Origin: Nemertoderma westbladi
Taxonomy: Eukaryota; Xenacoelomorpha; Nemertodermatida; Nemertodermatidae
Direction: 5' to 3'
Assembly: GCA_032718475.1 (NCBI GenBank)
Contig: JAUCBJ010001998.1
Location: forward strand, 1 to 52,149
Length of the DNA stretch: 52,149 bases
Numbering within the stretch: position 1 is the first letter of the stretch; each line of letters begins with the position of its first letter. Of the stretch, positions 42,979 to 52,149 are shown piece by piece. Under the pieces are notes generated by a model. The model was not told the origin of the DNA and did not search any database. It saw only the letters and a program-made list of their open reading frames with translations. Both the position numbers and the translations under genes were made by a program.

Positions 42979-43713
42979 TTGCATACCGAACAAATGCACT
43001 CAAATCCATGTCACTTTGCAGTCATGAAGGTTGAATATGTATATATTGTGTACAACTTATTTATTCTAATAAAAAATGTAATATTTTCGATCTTATTGAT
43101 TGCAATATTTTATTTGATATTAGGCCTTTCAATACATCACGTATTATCTATTGGGCGGCGTTACATAAGGAAATCATTCAATAGCCGTACTGGATCATTC
43201 AAGTGGTTTTCGCTATAATAACGGTGACGCACAGTGTATCGGTACGTCGGACAAATTGGTAGAGGGTTTCTTGGTAACTATACCGAATCACTAAACAAAT
43301 GCCTTTATGAATGGGAGAATCTTTTAGGCTCGTTAAGCCAAGGAATGCCTGTTCACCACCATGGGTGATCTTCCACAGCATTTATTTAATAGAATAAATA
43401 GCCTACAGCGAACAATAATTCTTGCAATCTTTGATGAGATATTTATACATATCTTGTATCCAGAAACTAAGTCAATTTTTGTGATAATGAAAAATTAGCA
43501 AAATTATTTAATTAGTCGAGTCAATCTAGCAAAAACCCTAGTATTTCGCAATCAATCCGAACCACATATTTTGGATTCTATATTACCTTAGTTAATGCCC
43601 AAAAAAAGTCTATAAAATTTTATTTTACGGATCATATTATGTTTATTCATGTAAGTTCTGCGTAAATTTTCATAACACAAGCCAAACAAAAGGAACAGTA
43701 GGCTAAAGTAAGT
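42979..43713. other. UBA3 3' flank and repeat scraps
   Basis: The polyadenylation signal is at 43068. A fragment at about 43378-43440 (AATAGAATAAATAGCCTACA, then AACAATAATTCTTGCAATCT) matches the inner part of the foldback family copy at 27.85 kb. Confidence 0.5.
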
Positions 43714-43722
43714 AGCAAATTG
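43714..43722 (+). repeat. Target-site duplication, left (9 bp)
   Basis: AGCAAATTG, repeated exactly at 45846-45854 on the other side of the element. Confidence 0.8.
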
Positions 43723-45845
43723 GGGTCAGAGTAAAACGCGGATCCGGATCAGGATCCGGATTCTATCATTTAACATTGTCCCAATGGAAGTCGACTGAAT
43801 TTACATTTTTATGGTGTAATCTGCGGATCCGCGCACTGCTAAATTTACCGAATCCGTAACCGAGTGTAAAATGCGGATTGGCCTTTTTTTCAGATCCGGA
43901 AAGGAGTGTAAAGCGCGTATTCATGTTTTAGGCTAAATCCTGAACGGAGAAATTAGTAAGTTTTAATGAACAATTTGTAAAACGCATATGCAATAAAGAC
44001 CCAGACCCCCATCTAGTTACAATTGTAATTACACTTTTGTAATTATCGTAAATCCGTGTTTTACACTCCATTCCAGATCCAACAAAACTTGGTAATTAAC
44101 GAAAATCCGTGTTTTATACTCCATTCCGGATCCAACAAAACTTGATAATTATCGAAAATCCGTGATTTACACTCCATTCCGGATCCAATAAAACTTGGTA
44201 ATTAACGAAAATCCGTGTTTTACACTCTATTCCGGATCCAACAAAACTTGGTATTTCACGAAAATCCGTGTTTTACACTCCATTCCGGATCCAACAAAAC
44301 TTGGTAATTAACAAAAATCCGTGTTTTACACTCCATTCCGGATCCATTAAAACTTGGTAATTAACGAAAATCCGTGTTTTACACTCCATTCCGGATCCAA
44401 CAAAACTTGGTAATTACAAAAATCCGTGTTTTACACTCCATTCCGGATCCATTAAAACTTGGTAATTAACGTAAATCCGTGTTTTACACTCCATTCCGGA
44501 TCCAACAAAACTTGGTAATTAACGTAAATCCGTGTTTTACACTCCATTCCGGATCCAATAAAACTTGGTAATTAACGTAAATCCGTGTTTTACACTCCAT
44601 TCCGGATCCAACAAAACTTGGTAATTAACGAAAATCCGTGTTTTACACTGCATTCCGGATCCAACAAAACTTGGTAATTAACGAAAATCCGTGTTTTACA
44701 CTCCATTCCGGATCCAACAAAACTTGGTAATTATCGAAAATCCGTGTTTTACACTCCATTCCGGATCCAACAAAACTTGGTAATTAAACGAAAATCCGTG
44801 TTTTACACTCCATTCCGGATCCAACAAAACTTGGTAATTAACGAAAATACGTGTTTTACACTCCATTCCGGATCCAATAAAACGTGGTAATTAACGAAAA
44901 TCCGTGTTTTACACTCCATTCCGGATCGAATAAAACTTGGTAATTAACGTAAATCCGTGTTTTACACTCCATTCCGGATCCAACAAAACTTGGTAATTAA
45001 CGAAAATCCGTGTTTTACACTCCATTCCGGATCCAATAAAACTTGGTAATTAACTTAAATCCGTGTTTTACACTCCATTCCGGATCCAATAAAACTTGGT
45101 AATTAACTTAAATCCGTGTTTTGCACTCCATTCCAGATCCAACAAAACTTGGTAATTAAAGAAAATCCGTGTTTTACACTCCATTCCGGATCCAACAAAA
45201 CTTGGTAATTAACGAAAATCCGTGTTTTACACTCCATTCCGGATCCAATAAAACTTGGTAATTAACGAAAATCCGTGTTTTACACTCCATTTCGGATCCA
45301 ACAAAACTTGGTAATTAAAGAAAATCCGTGTTTTACACTCCATTCCGGATCCAACAAAACTTGGTAATTAAAGAAAATCCGTGTTTTACACTCCATTCCG
45401 GATCCAACAAAACTTGGTAATTAACGTAAATCCGTGTTTTACACTCCATTCCGGATCCAATAAAACTTGGTAATTAACGTAAATCCGTGTTTTACACTCC
45501 ATTCCGGATCCAACAAAACTTGGTAATTAACGAAAATCCGTGTTTTACACTCCATTCCGGATTCAATAAAACTTGGTAATTAACGTAAATCCGTGTTTTA
45601 CACTCCATTCCGGATTCAATAAAACTTGGTAATTAACGTAAATCCGTGTTTTACACTCCATTCCGGATTCACAAAATATATGAATCTGCGTTTTACACTA
45701 CAATACGGATTGCGTATTTCAGAATCCGCATATTACACTCAGTTACGGATTGTATGTAAAATCCGTATCCGCCTTTTACACTCGCAAATCCGGGTCCTGA
45801 TCCGTATCCGGATCCAGAATCCGGATCCGCGTTTTACACCTACCC
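43723..45845. mobile_element. Non-autonomous Mutator-like element carrying a minisatellite
   Basis: The left end GGGTCAGAGTAAAACGCGG and the complement of the right end GGGTAGGTGTAAAACGCGG form terminal inverted repeats of about 26 bp with three mismatches. They continue into GGATCCGG motifs on both sides. The 9-bp duplication AGCAAATTG flanks the element exactly, the length used by Mutator/MULE transposases. The 2.1-kb interior has no transposase frame and consists mostly of a 53-bp tandem repeat whose unit contains the same TTTTACACTC and GGATCC blocks found in the terminal repeats. The array therefore looks derived from the element itself. Confidence 0.8.
44020..45670. repeat. 53-bp minisatellite, about 31 units
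   Basis: The unit is AAAATCCGTGTTTTACACTC, then CATTCCGGATCCAACAAAAC, then TTGGTAATTAACG. Variants are mainly AACAAAAC/AATAAAAC and ACGAAAA/ACGTAAA/ACTTAAA. It sits wholly inside the Mutator-like element. Confidence 0.97.
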
Positions 45846-45854
45846 AGCAAATTG
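45846..45854 (+). repeat. Target-site duplication, right (9 bp)
   Basis: AGCAAATTG, identical to 43714-43722. The next base, G, also matches. Confidence 0.8.
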
Positions 45855-46344
45855 GTGATGTTCCAGAATAATTTAATTAATTTCACAATAAGCTGAGATT
45901 CAATGGGAAATTAATAATATTTCAACTGGCGTGTTACACATTAATTGTTATATCTCGGCAACCAGATGTCGCATCTAATTTTTAAATTTATGTAAAAAAA
46001 TTACCGATATATTAATTAAGGTAATTGATGAATAAAATGTTATATAATTTAACTGCAGGGATGGGTAATATTTTCCTTTAATGTTAGCGAAGAATTTTCA
46101 CATAATAAAATCGGGATTTCTGTATTGCATTTAGGTGTAATTTATTTATTTGTTTTAGTTTAAAAATCAAAATAGTTTATCATATGGCTGGGAATTTTTT
46201 GGGAGTAAGGAGTACGGGAAGTGTTTTTGGGGCTAAAACGTGCTAAAGTTACGCTGCACAGTAGTTTCTGTTTCATTTATTGTTTTGGTGTAATGATTGT
46301 TATTGTAGGCGGCCCTATTTCAAAATTCAATTGAAATACAATAT
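45855..46344. other. AT-rich spacer
   Basis: No coding frame or clear repeat. Confidence 0.35.
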
Positions 46345-46493
46345 AACTATGTACATCATTGTGTGCTAAGCAGCACTTTGCAGCGTTATGACCCGAGTTT
46401 ATTTATGTACCGAGCGAGCGCAGCGAGGTTTACATAAGTAAACAAGGGTCTTCAACGCTCAAAAGTGACATTTGCTCACAATGATGATGTAAT
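46345..46493. mobile_element. Small foldback MITE (~150 bp)
   Basis: The left half (TACATCATTGTGTGCTAAG, GCAGCGTTATGACCCG, TTTATTTATGTACC) and the complement of the right half (TACATCATCATTGTGAGC, GAGCGTTGAAGACCC, TTTACTTATGTAAACC) pair along their length around a GCGAGCGCAGCG centre. It abuts the 5' truncation of the LINE fragment. Confidence 0.55.
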
Positions 46494-46862
46494 TTTGTAC
46501 TCCTCTATGGGAGTCCATGCTGGGCTCTAACTGCTGAGGACACCAAATCTTTGGATGGCACATTCACAAGAATGCTACGCCGGGTTCATTGTGTCAAGTA
46601 CAATGCACACATCTCCAACCAGACACTATATAACATTGGAGGTGTCTCATTGGTTCCCCCAAGCTTGACACTAGAATAAAATCGACTCCGCTTTGCAGGA
46701 CATTGCTTTCGCCGTGAGGACCAGCCAGTGCATAATCTTGTACTTTGGCAGCCTCATGGAGTGAATAAGCATGGTGGACAGCCCATGACTTTCTTGAGAC
46801 GCATCTTAAAGGACACTGGCCTTGAAGATGCGGATGATGTAGCAAATGTCATGGGTGATAGG
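46494..46862 (+). pseudogene. LINE reverse transcriptase C-terminal fragment
   Basis: The plus-strand frame reads LLYGSPCWALTAEDTKSLDG, then YNAHISNQTLYNIGGVSLVP, an in-frame TAA near 46674, then NRLRFAGHCFRREDQPVHNL and VANVMGDR. It is the same kind of C-terminal region as the LINE at 0.5-3.4 kb, though a different subfamily. The reading frame is cut after GDR by a transposon and resumes at 48243 with ELWRRNFVDKPAQH. It is dead by truncation, nonsense and insertion. Confidence 0.8.
46855..46862 (+). repeat. Target-site duplication, left (8 bp)
   Basis: GTGATAGG, repeated exactly at 48235-48242. Confidence 0.85.
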
Positions 46863-48234
46863 TAGTGTTGAGAACTGAATCAATTTTGACTAATTTCAGT
46901 TACAGTTTCAGTATTCAAAGTTTTGCATTTCAGTTACAGTTTCAGTATTCAAAGTTTTGCATTTCAGTTACAGTTACAGTTTCAGTATTACAAAGTGTAA
47001 CATTTCAGTTACAGTTACAGTTTCAGTATTACAAAATTGAGCATTTCAGTTTCAGTTACAGTTTCAGTTATAGATTCAATATATATGATCTCACGTAGTA
47101 AGCAGTCATCTGAAACTAAAAATGAGGCACTTTAATATATTACTGTTATATACGCTAATAATAATGTTCATTACGAAACGTCCTCTTTCTAGAGCTAATA
47201 GGTAGTTGTTGTAGGAAAGTTGGACCCACTCTATGGTAATATTTTGTAACTAATATACTGATAGTATGTAATGAAAGTGGCACGTCACAAGATCACACTA
47301 AGCACCCACATTTTACTGTACATCTTGTTTCAGTGCTTGTACAGTACTGTTATCATTTATTGTTTTGGTTATAAAGCCATGCTTCTGAATCCTGCTCATT
47401 TTCCTTAATTCGTAATTTGTTTTAGTAATCATATATTTATTGTTTTGGTTAGACCCACCTCGATAAGCTGCTCCTTTCACTTTTAAGTTTAATTTTGTAA
47501 TTTATAATGGTAAACTTGATCAAAATTTATTTTCCAGTGTGCCTCTAGTGTGATTGTGATATTAATAGTACCGGTAACATTAATAATTAATAATGTAAAA
47601 TATATATCAATTAATATCCCTCTACCATTAGGCCTAACTTTTCTTTGTTTATCTAAAACATTTACATTTAATATGAAGCAAAAGTGGTGATAAGGCTGAT
47701 AATAGTCTAATAGTTGAGACAGATAAACATAGACTATATGCTACTGTAGATCTTCGTTCACTACTTGACTCGCCAAATAAATCACATTTGAGCTAAGTGG
47801 GCAATGGGTCTTTGATTTTATCTTGTGTAATATTATGGTTTTGTTCAGAAGTGGAAAAAATGAGATTGTTTTTTTATAACAATGTTTTAAAAATGATACC
47901 TATGGTAACCACTGTTATTCATTTATTAAACTATACTCTATACTTTATTACAATACTGTTTTAAATGCTCATTTATGTTAATTGTGTGATTGAGAACTGA
48001 ATCGGATTTTGTTAATTTCAGTTTCAGTTACAGTTACAGTATTCAAAATTCGTAATTACAGTTTCAGTTACAGTTACAGTATTAAAAATTCGCAATTACA
48101 GTTACAGTTATAGTTACAGTATTCAAAATTCGCAATTACAGTTACAGTTATAGTTACAGTATCAAAAAAATCATCAAAACCATTCAGTTACAGTTGCAGT
48201 TACAGTATAATTACAGTTACAGTTCTCAACACTA
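46863..48234. mobile_element. Non-autonomous hAT-like transposon (1.37 kb)
   Basis: The termini are perfect 15-bp inverted repeats, TAGTGTTGAGAACTG. The target-site duplication is 8 bp (GTGATAGG), the hallmark of hAT transposases. Removing the element and one duplication restores the LINE reading frame exactly. Subterminal regions on both sides carry many CAGTTACAGTTTCAGT-type repeats (46890-47075 and 48015-48225), plausible transposase-binding arrays. The AT-rich centre has no transposase frame, so movement would need a helper. Confidence 0.88.
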
Positions 48235-48242
48235 GTGATAGG
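48235..48242 (+). repeat. Target-site duplication, right (8 bp)
   Basis: GTGATAGG, identical to 46855-46862. Confidence 0.85.
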
Positions 48243-48340
48243 GAGTTGTGGCGGCGCAATTTTGTCGACAAGCCGGCACAGCATTCTTTAAAATGCAGCT
48301 GCAATGCAGCATGCCGATCCTAGTAGTAGTAGTAGTAATT
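48243..48340 (+). pseudogene. LINE 3' end with TAG-repeat tail
   Basis: It continues the frame interrupted at 46862 (ELWRRNFVDKPAQHSLKCSC) and ends in a run of TAG triplets at about 48320-48336, the typical short tandem tail of this LINE type. Confidence 0.75.
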
Positions 48341-49517
48341 TTGTTACATTATTTCAACTTATCAGCGTTCGGTATGTGAAACAAGGATTTTATGGATGCT
48401 CATTTATACATTTTAATCATGTACTATAACGAATATAAGTACAATTTATTAACAGGTACACAGTAATAATTATACATTTATATCTATCTAATTAAAGTAT
48501 ATTGTTGTTATCTCCTGCGTGGATGTGATAAATCTTTGATCCATCGTCGACTGAAGCAAACTGAGTCACCGTCTGTATCCCTTCAGTTTTACTGAACACT
48601 GTCGCCATATTTTCTTTGCTCATTTTCTCTAAAATGTCTTAGACTACAGTATATGACGTATGGTAGCCTATACAGTCTTACACGTTAAACAATTATTTAC
48701 ATACCGTACAGTGTAGCTAGTCCCGTCACTTCAAACTGGACGCACGCATTATGCAAACACGAGCTGCTTTATATTGAATAAAGCAGCACGCATTAATATA
48801 AATGGAAATAATACATTCTGGAATACGGTAATTGAAGTTGTTTCCATGTCATTGATTACTTCGCAGCGTTCCGTCCTATAGGCCGCAACGCAGCAAAGTA
48901 GTACTTTGCAGCGTTACGAGTAATTCATCAGAACGCTGTTAAGTTGACATGATGTGTAACAAAAACGTTTAATTTATGTTCAATCATCAATGTGAATGTT
49001 GTTAGGGGTCAAATATGTACGTTTTTATGTGAACAGAATTTGAACGCTTCATATTTTTTGGAATATTTGAACGTAATTTAAACATTACTGAACGTTTATG
49101 AATTCGTTACAATTACCGTAATATGAACGGCCACCGTTAGGTATATTTGACGTTGGCAGCGAACTAAATTCTTGATCGTCCATACGAATTATAAACGTTA
49201 TTTGGTCGTATTGTCGTACTTTGAAGGCGGTTTTGCTACTTGGGTTTTTGCTTTCATTTTCGTTACCCTAAATTGTATTTTTCTGACACTAAATTTTCAT
49301 TGTCATACTTTCGGTATTGTTGCAGGATGCCGGTTAGTAAATGAGTATGTTATTACAGTACTTTAGACTCTTTATTACAGAGTAAAATACAGTATAGACT
49401 ATAGAGGTCAGAAAAGTATTTCTTCCAAATAAATTGTGAACACATTACATTGTATTACCTACTCTATAAAATCAGAGTAACAACTCAAAATAAAATGTTT
49501 TGCTCATAACACTACTA
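48341..49517. other. Non-coding stretch
   Basis: It contains an imperfect palindromic element around 48840-48960, centred on GCAGCAAAGTAGTACTTTGC. I see no exon. Confidence 0.4.
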
Positions 49518-50826
49518 AACTAACACTAATGGATTAATGATTCCGTGCTCATTAACTACTAAACTAACACTAATGGATTAATGATTCCGTGTTCATTAAC
49601 TACTAAACTAACACTAATGGATTAATGATTCCGTGTTCATTAACTACTAAACTAACACTAATGGATTAATGATTCCGTGTTCATTAACTACTAAACTAAC
49701 ACTAATGGATTAATGATTCCGTGTTCATTAACTACTATAACACTACTAAACTAACACTAATGGATTAATGATTCCGTGTTCATTAACTACTATAACACTA
49801 CTAAACTAACACTAATGGATTAATGATTCCGTGCTCATTAACTACTAAACTAACACTAATGGATTAATGATTCCGTGTTCATTAACTACTATAACACTAC
49901 TAAACTAACACTAATGGATTAATGATTCCGTGCTCATTAACTACTAAACTAACACTAATGGATTAATGATTCCGTGCTCATTAACTACTAAACTAACACT
50001 AATGGATTAATGATTCCGTGCTCATTAACTACTAAACTAACACTAATGGATTAATGATTCCGTGTTCATTAACTACTAAACTAACACTAATGGATTAATG
50101 ATTCCGTGTTCATTAACTACTATAACACTACTAAACTAACACTAATGGATTAATGATTCCGTGTTCATTAACTACTATAACACTACTAAACTAACACTAA
50201 TGGATTAATGATTCCGTGCTCATTAACTACTAAACTAACACTAATGGATTAATGATTCCGTGTTCATTAACTACTATAACACTACTAAACTAACACTAAT
50301 GGATTAATGATTCCGTGCTCATTAACTACTAAACTAACACTAATGGATTAATGATTCCGTGCTCATTAACTACTAAACTAACACTAATGGATTAATGATT
50401 CCGTGTTCATTAACTACTATAACACTACTAAACTAACACTAATGGATTAATGATTCCGTGCTCATTAACTACTAAACTAACACTAATGGATTAATGATTC
50501 CGTGCTCATTAACTACTAAACTAACACTAATGGATTAATGATTCCGTGCTCATTAACTACTAAACTAACACTAATGGATTAATGATTCCGTGCTCATTAA
50601 CTACTAAACTAACACTAATGGATTAATGATTCCGTGCTCATTAACTACTAAACTAACACTAATGGATTAATGATTCCGTGCTCATTAACTACTAAACTAA
50701 CACTAATGGATTAATGATTCCGTGCTCATTAACTACTAAACTAACACTAATGGATTAATGATTCCGTGCTCATTAACTACTAAACTAACACTAATGGATT
50801 AATGATTCCGTGCTCATTAACTACAC
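49518..50826. repeat. 44/55-bp minisatellite, about 28 units
   Basis: The unit is CTACTAAACTAACACTAATG, then GATTAATGATTCCGTGCTCA, then TTAA. A longer 55-bp form carries an 11-bp insertion (ATAACACTACT). Units have GTGCTC or GTGTTC, and the 55-bp form mostly follows GTGTTC. The last nine or so units are nearly identical 44-mers with GTGCTC. Confidence 0.97.
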
Positions 50827-51178
50827 CAAATAGTAGATTAAAATTGACAGTATACTCATGTAGGTTTGTTTATCACCATAAATGCACTAAAAGCGCATGT
50901 TCTCAAAAAGTACACATATTGTAAATGGTAGGTACAGTATTACAAATGTTTAACAGTTTTGATTAATTAACAGTAATTTTATGATCAATTACACATACAC
51001 ACTAAAATGCAGAACACTACGATTAAAAGCACAAGGAAAAGCTTATTAGTCTAGCATTGATTAAATCAGTTTTATGTGAATAAGGACCATAATTAGATGC
51101 TTTCAGTTTAGTTAGAATAGTTAGTTTCAACACCCGAGTCGGTTTTCTTCTATCCGATATCGGAATTGACTTTTGCAT
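50827..51178. other. 3' flank of the small Gly/Tyr-rich gene
   Basis: AT-rich, probably 3' untranslated sequence of the minus-strand gene. No other feature seen. Confidence 0.35.
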
Positions 51179-51670
51179 CTATTTCTTATTACCAGAGTAG
51201 TTGCGATATCCCTGGTTGTAATTCTCGTGGAAGGGGCCGCCACCTTGCCCCTGTTGAGGATTATAGAACCCATGCCCCGAGCCGGTGTTGTAGTACCTGC
51301 TTGAATTATCCCCGGCTGCATCTGAAACGAAAACCAACATATCTAGTAGCGATGAAATCTGAGTTATAAAATGTAAATTTATATTAGTGTAACACATTTT
51401 GTATTTCCACTTTACAAAGGTACCGGTAACCGTTTTGTCCAGTACTACAGTGACATTATTATTTTGTATTCCAATACGACGCAGCCGTTGTCACAAGTTC
51501 ACTGTTTTTAGTAATCAATTAATACTGCACTGTATCATACCTTTGTTTTGGTAGTAGTATCCTTTATTACCACCATCGTAGACTGTGTAATCGTTGCCTT
51601 GGCTATTGGTACCTTGGTAGGTTACATTACGACCTCCACTACCACTCCCAGACTGCTGGTTCTGACTCAT
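51179..51670 (-). CDS. Two-exon gene for a 90-residue Gly/Tyr/Asn-rich protein
   Basis: Exon 1 is 51541-51670 (minus) and ends at a donor AAAG|GTATGA. The intron is 51322-51540. Exon 2 is 51179-51321 after TTTCGTTTCAG. The joined frame is complete: 90 residues from MSQNQQSGSGSGG through GNDYTVYDGGNKGYYYQNK to GYRNYSGNKK and TAG. A longer upstream frame exists but starts with GTG, so the ATG at 51670 is preferred. The protein is low-complexity, with aromatic residues spaced through Gly/Asn/Gln, like small conserved proteins of unknown function I associate with aquatic invertebrates. It has no signal peptide or membrane segment. The composition suggests an intrinsically disordered protein that could self-associate; that is inference. 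Confidence 0.72.
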
Positions 51671-52149
51671 GTTTATATTATTCAATAAGACTTGCAGATT
51701 TAGCACTAACAGCTGACAGTATAATAGACCGCACCGGTAGTCCTATTATAGGCAGACTTATACTACTGTATGTCAGACAATACTGTAGGCATCTGCTGTA
51801 TATCAGTGTGGAAGATTGAATAAGAATGAAATTGATGACCCCAATCTATTCGTCACTGCCAGCTGTACTACCTATAGTATCGGTAACAAGGCACATAGCC
51901 CAGCCCAACACCTCATAACTAGAACTCTACAAAGTAATTCAATATAAGTTAGAAACAATCTACTACTTGAACACGATGCTATATTGCATCCATATTCACA
52001 ATTGATCCTGAGTGTCCTGTATGATTACCATTCTAGGCCTACAGTATATATTTTAATTGTAAGTGAACAATTGTTGACTAAACATACCCTTTTGTAAATA
52101 ATAAGTCAAAGCGTCCTTTATAACGGACGCCTTCGCATAAAAGTATATG
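51671..52149. other. 5' flank of the small Gly/Tyr-rich gene
   Basis: No coding frame. A short hairpin GCGTCC/GGACGC (about 52111-52130) lies near the right edge of the window. Confidence 0.35.

Noticed and set aside
46594-46845. 83-codon minus-strand frame
   Set aside because: It is antisense to the LINE fragment, which has recognisable reverse-transcriptase C-terminal motifs on the plus strand.

Overview
The window reads as nuclear DNA of a non-vertebrate animal. The recognisable genes (UBA3, geminin, an NDUFC2-like complex I subunit, an SVOP-like transporter) are metazoan. Spliced exons with GT/AG borders and AATAAA signals are present, and LINEs and cut-and-paste transposons are frequent. 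Intergenic DNA is AT-rich and exons are GC-rich. Genes look intron-poor: the transporter and geminin are single open exons and UBA3 has only three introns. The sequence does not let me name the species.

Layout. 1-3.8 kb: a frameshifted LINE on the minus strand, lying between ~170-bp inverted repeats. 3.8-7.1 kb: small repeats and a broken ADP-ribosylglycohydrolase gene. 7.1-10.0 kb: a 47-bp minisatellite. 10.7-11.8 kb: an NDUFC2-like gene (+) facing a putative terminal exon (-). 12.1-14.1 kb: a 36-bp minisatellite made of CCAAT boxes, with another minus exon at its right edge. 14.6-27.2 kb: a 12.5-kb array of a 48-bp unit with higher-order structure. 27.2-36.0 kb: foldback elements with homopolymer G/C runs and an intronless SVOP-like transporter (-). 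36.7-37.4 kb: a geminin-like gene (-). 37.6-38.4 kb: a MITE packed with a TTCTAGAA palindrome. 38.5-40.6 kb: a 32-bp E-box minisatellite just upstream of UBA3 (41.1-43.0 kb, +). 43.7-45.8 kb: a Mutator-like element with 9-bp target-site duplications and a 53-bp minisatellite inside. 46.3-48.3 kb: a dead LINE tail split by a hAT-like element with exact 8-bp duplications. 49.5-50.8 kb: a 44/55-bp minisatellite. 51.2-51.7 kb: a two-exon gene for a 90-residue Gly/Tyr/Asn-rich protein (-).

The genes are unrelated housekeeping or cell-biology genes and do not form a pathway. The most distinctive property is density and diversity of minisatellites: six unrelated arrays, with units of 32 to 53 bp, fill roughly 22 kb of 52 kb. 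Each unit carries a recognisable short signal: a CCAAT box, an E-box, a splice-site-like module, a B-box-like motif, homeodomain-like sites, or palindromic GGATCC. The very long open frames in these arrays are consequences of periodicity and I do not annotate them as proteins.
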